Of a DNA stretch of 5,292 nucleotides, positions 5,052 through 5,292 are shown one piece after another. A model generated the notes under the pieces. That model ran no database searches, was not told where the DNA came from, and was given only the letters and a program-made list of their open reading frames with translations. Made by a program: the position numbers and the translations under genes. Within the stretch, counting starts at the first letter, position 1. The number at the start of each line of letters is the position of its first letter. This stretch comes from an uncultured Rhodospirillaceae bacterium (lineage in GTDB: Bacteria > Pseudomonadota > Alphaproteobacteria > MPNO01): NCBI GenBank assembly GCA_937916005.1, contig CALGIA010000121.1, forward strand, positions 1 to 5,292, written 5' to 3'.

Positions 5052-5292
5052 ATGGGCGGCTTTAAATTAATGAATTACGCCGGGCCCGGCGGCGAAGCAC
5101 GCGCGGCCATTGCGGTCGGCGACCAGGTTATCGATCTTGAAAAATCCGGCGGCGTTCCCTGGCGCACCACCCTGGACGTGCTGGGGAACTGGGGTGACGC
5201 GCTGCCCGCCCTGACGGCCCTTGCGGCCAAGGCCGGCGATGTGGCCAGCACGCCGCTCGCCGATGTTCAACTCCTGGCCCCGATCCTGTATC
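5052..5292 (+). CDS. FAA-hydrolase family protein, N-terminal domain only (runs off window)
   Basis: Eighty complete codons are visible before the right edge. The protein opens MGGFKLMNYAG, then has ARAAIAVGDQVIDLE (16-30), a helical stretch with LDVLGNWGDALPAL (41-54), and PLADVQLLAPI (68-78). This is the usual layout of the small N-terminal domain of FAH-family proteins: a strand pair reporting 'value and identity', a helix, and the 'V.LLAP' linker that precedes the catalytic domain. The catalytic domain with its Glu-Glu-Asp metal site lies outside the window, so activity cannot be judged. It shares only general layout with the FAA hydrolase at 3456-4310, so the two look like different subfamilies and not a recent tandem copy. 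It probably acts with the preceding VOC protein. The family call rests on the N-terminal pattern and context. Confidence 0.7.
   Translation, partial: MGGFKLMNYAGPGGEARAAIAVGDQVIDLEKSGGVPWRTTLDVLGNWGDALPALTALAAKAGDVASTPLADVQLLAPILY

Noticed and set aside
1..5292. A mobile element, CRISPR array, defence or toxin-antitoxin system
   Set aside because: No transposase, integrase, repeat-spacer pattern, nuclease or small paired genes are visible; nearly all the DNA is used by standard metabolic and transport genes.

Overview
The window carries seven protein-coding genes, five complete and two cut by the window ends. All are metabolic or transport genes. Moderately high GC (roughly 60% by eye), Shine-Dalgarno starts with some GTG, tight operons and the family mix (TRAP solute receptor, VOC, FAA hydrolase, EamA) fit an alphaproteobacterium, perhaps a Rhodospirillales-like or marine/soil heterotroph. 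That placement is inference from style only. I see no rRNA, tRNA, insertion sequence, CRISPR array, phage or toxin-antitoxin gene.

Layout, left to right. (1) 782 to the left edge, minus strand: a secreted solute-binding protein of the TRAP (DctP) type, missing its C-terminus. (2) 935-1378 and 1385-2536, plus strand: a small VOC-fold metalloenzyme-like protein, then six bases later a class I/II PLP aminotransferase; probably one operon. (3) 3449-2529, minus strand: an EamA/DMT transporter. Its last 8 bases overlap the aminotransferase tail to tail, and it follows six bases behind (4) 4310-3456, minus strand: a complete FAA-hydrolase family enzyme with GTG start. (5) 4478-5020 and 5052 to the right edge, plus strand: an extradiol-dioxygenase-like VOC protein, then the N-terminal domain of a second FAA-hydrolase family protein.

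Two divergent intergenic regions hold the regulatory material. The 783-934 gap has a reasonable minus-strand promoter for the receptor gene and an imperfect hairpin. The 4311-4477 gap is richer: candidate promoters in both directions overlap around an inverted repeat (CCCAT-N6-ATGGG), a second inverted repeat (TTGGC-N4-GCCAA) lies next to it, and six GGTT units recur about every 10 bp.

How the genes may work together (inference): pairing a VOC/extradiol-like protein with FAA-hydrolase family enzymes is the usual signature of ring-cleavage (meta-type) catabolism of aromatic acids, where FAH-fold enzymes hydrolyse, hydrate or decarboxylate ring-fission products. The TRAP receptor would bring in an organic acid, the DMT protein would move a metabolite across the inner membrane, and the aminotransferase would link an amino acid to a 2-oxo acid. 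No substrate can be named from sequence alone. I found no clear previously undescribed system; the most unusual material is the 4311-4477 regulatory region.
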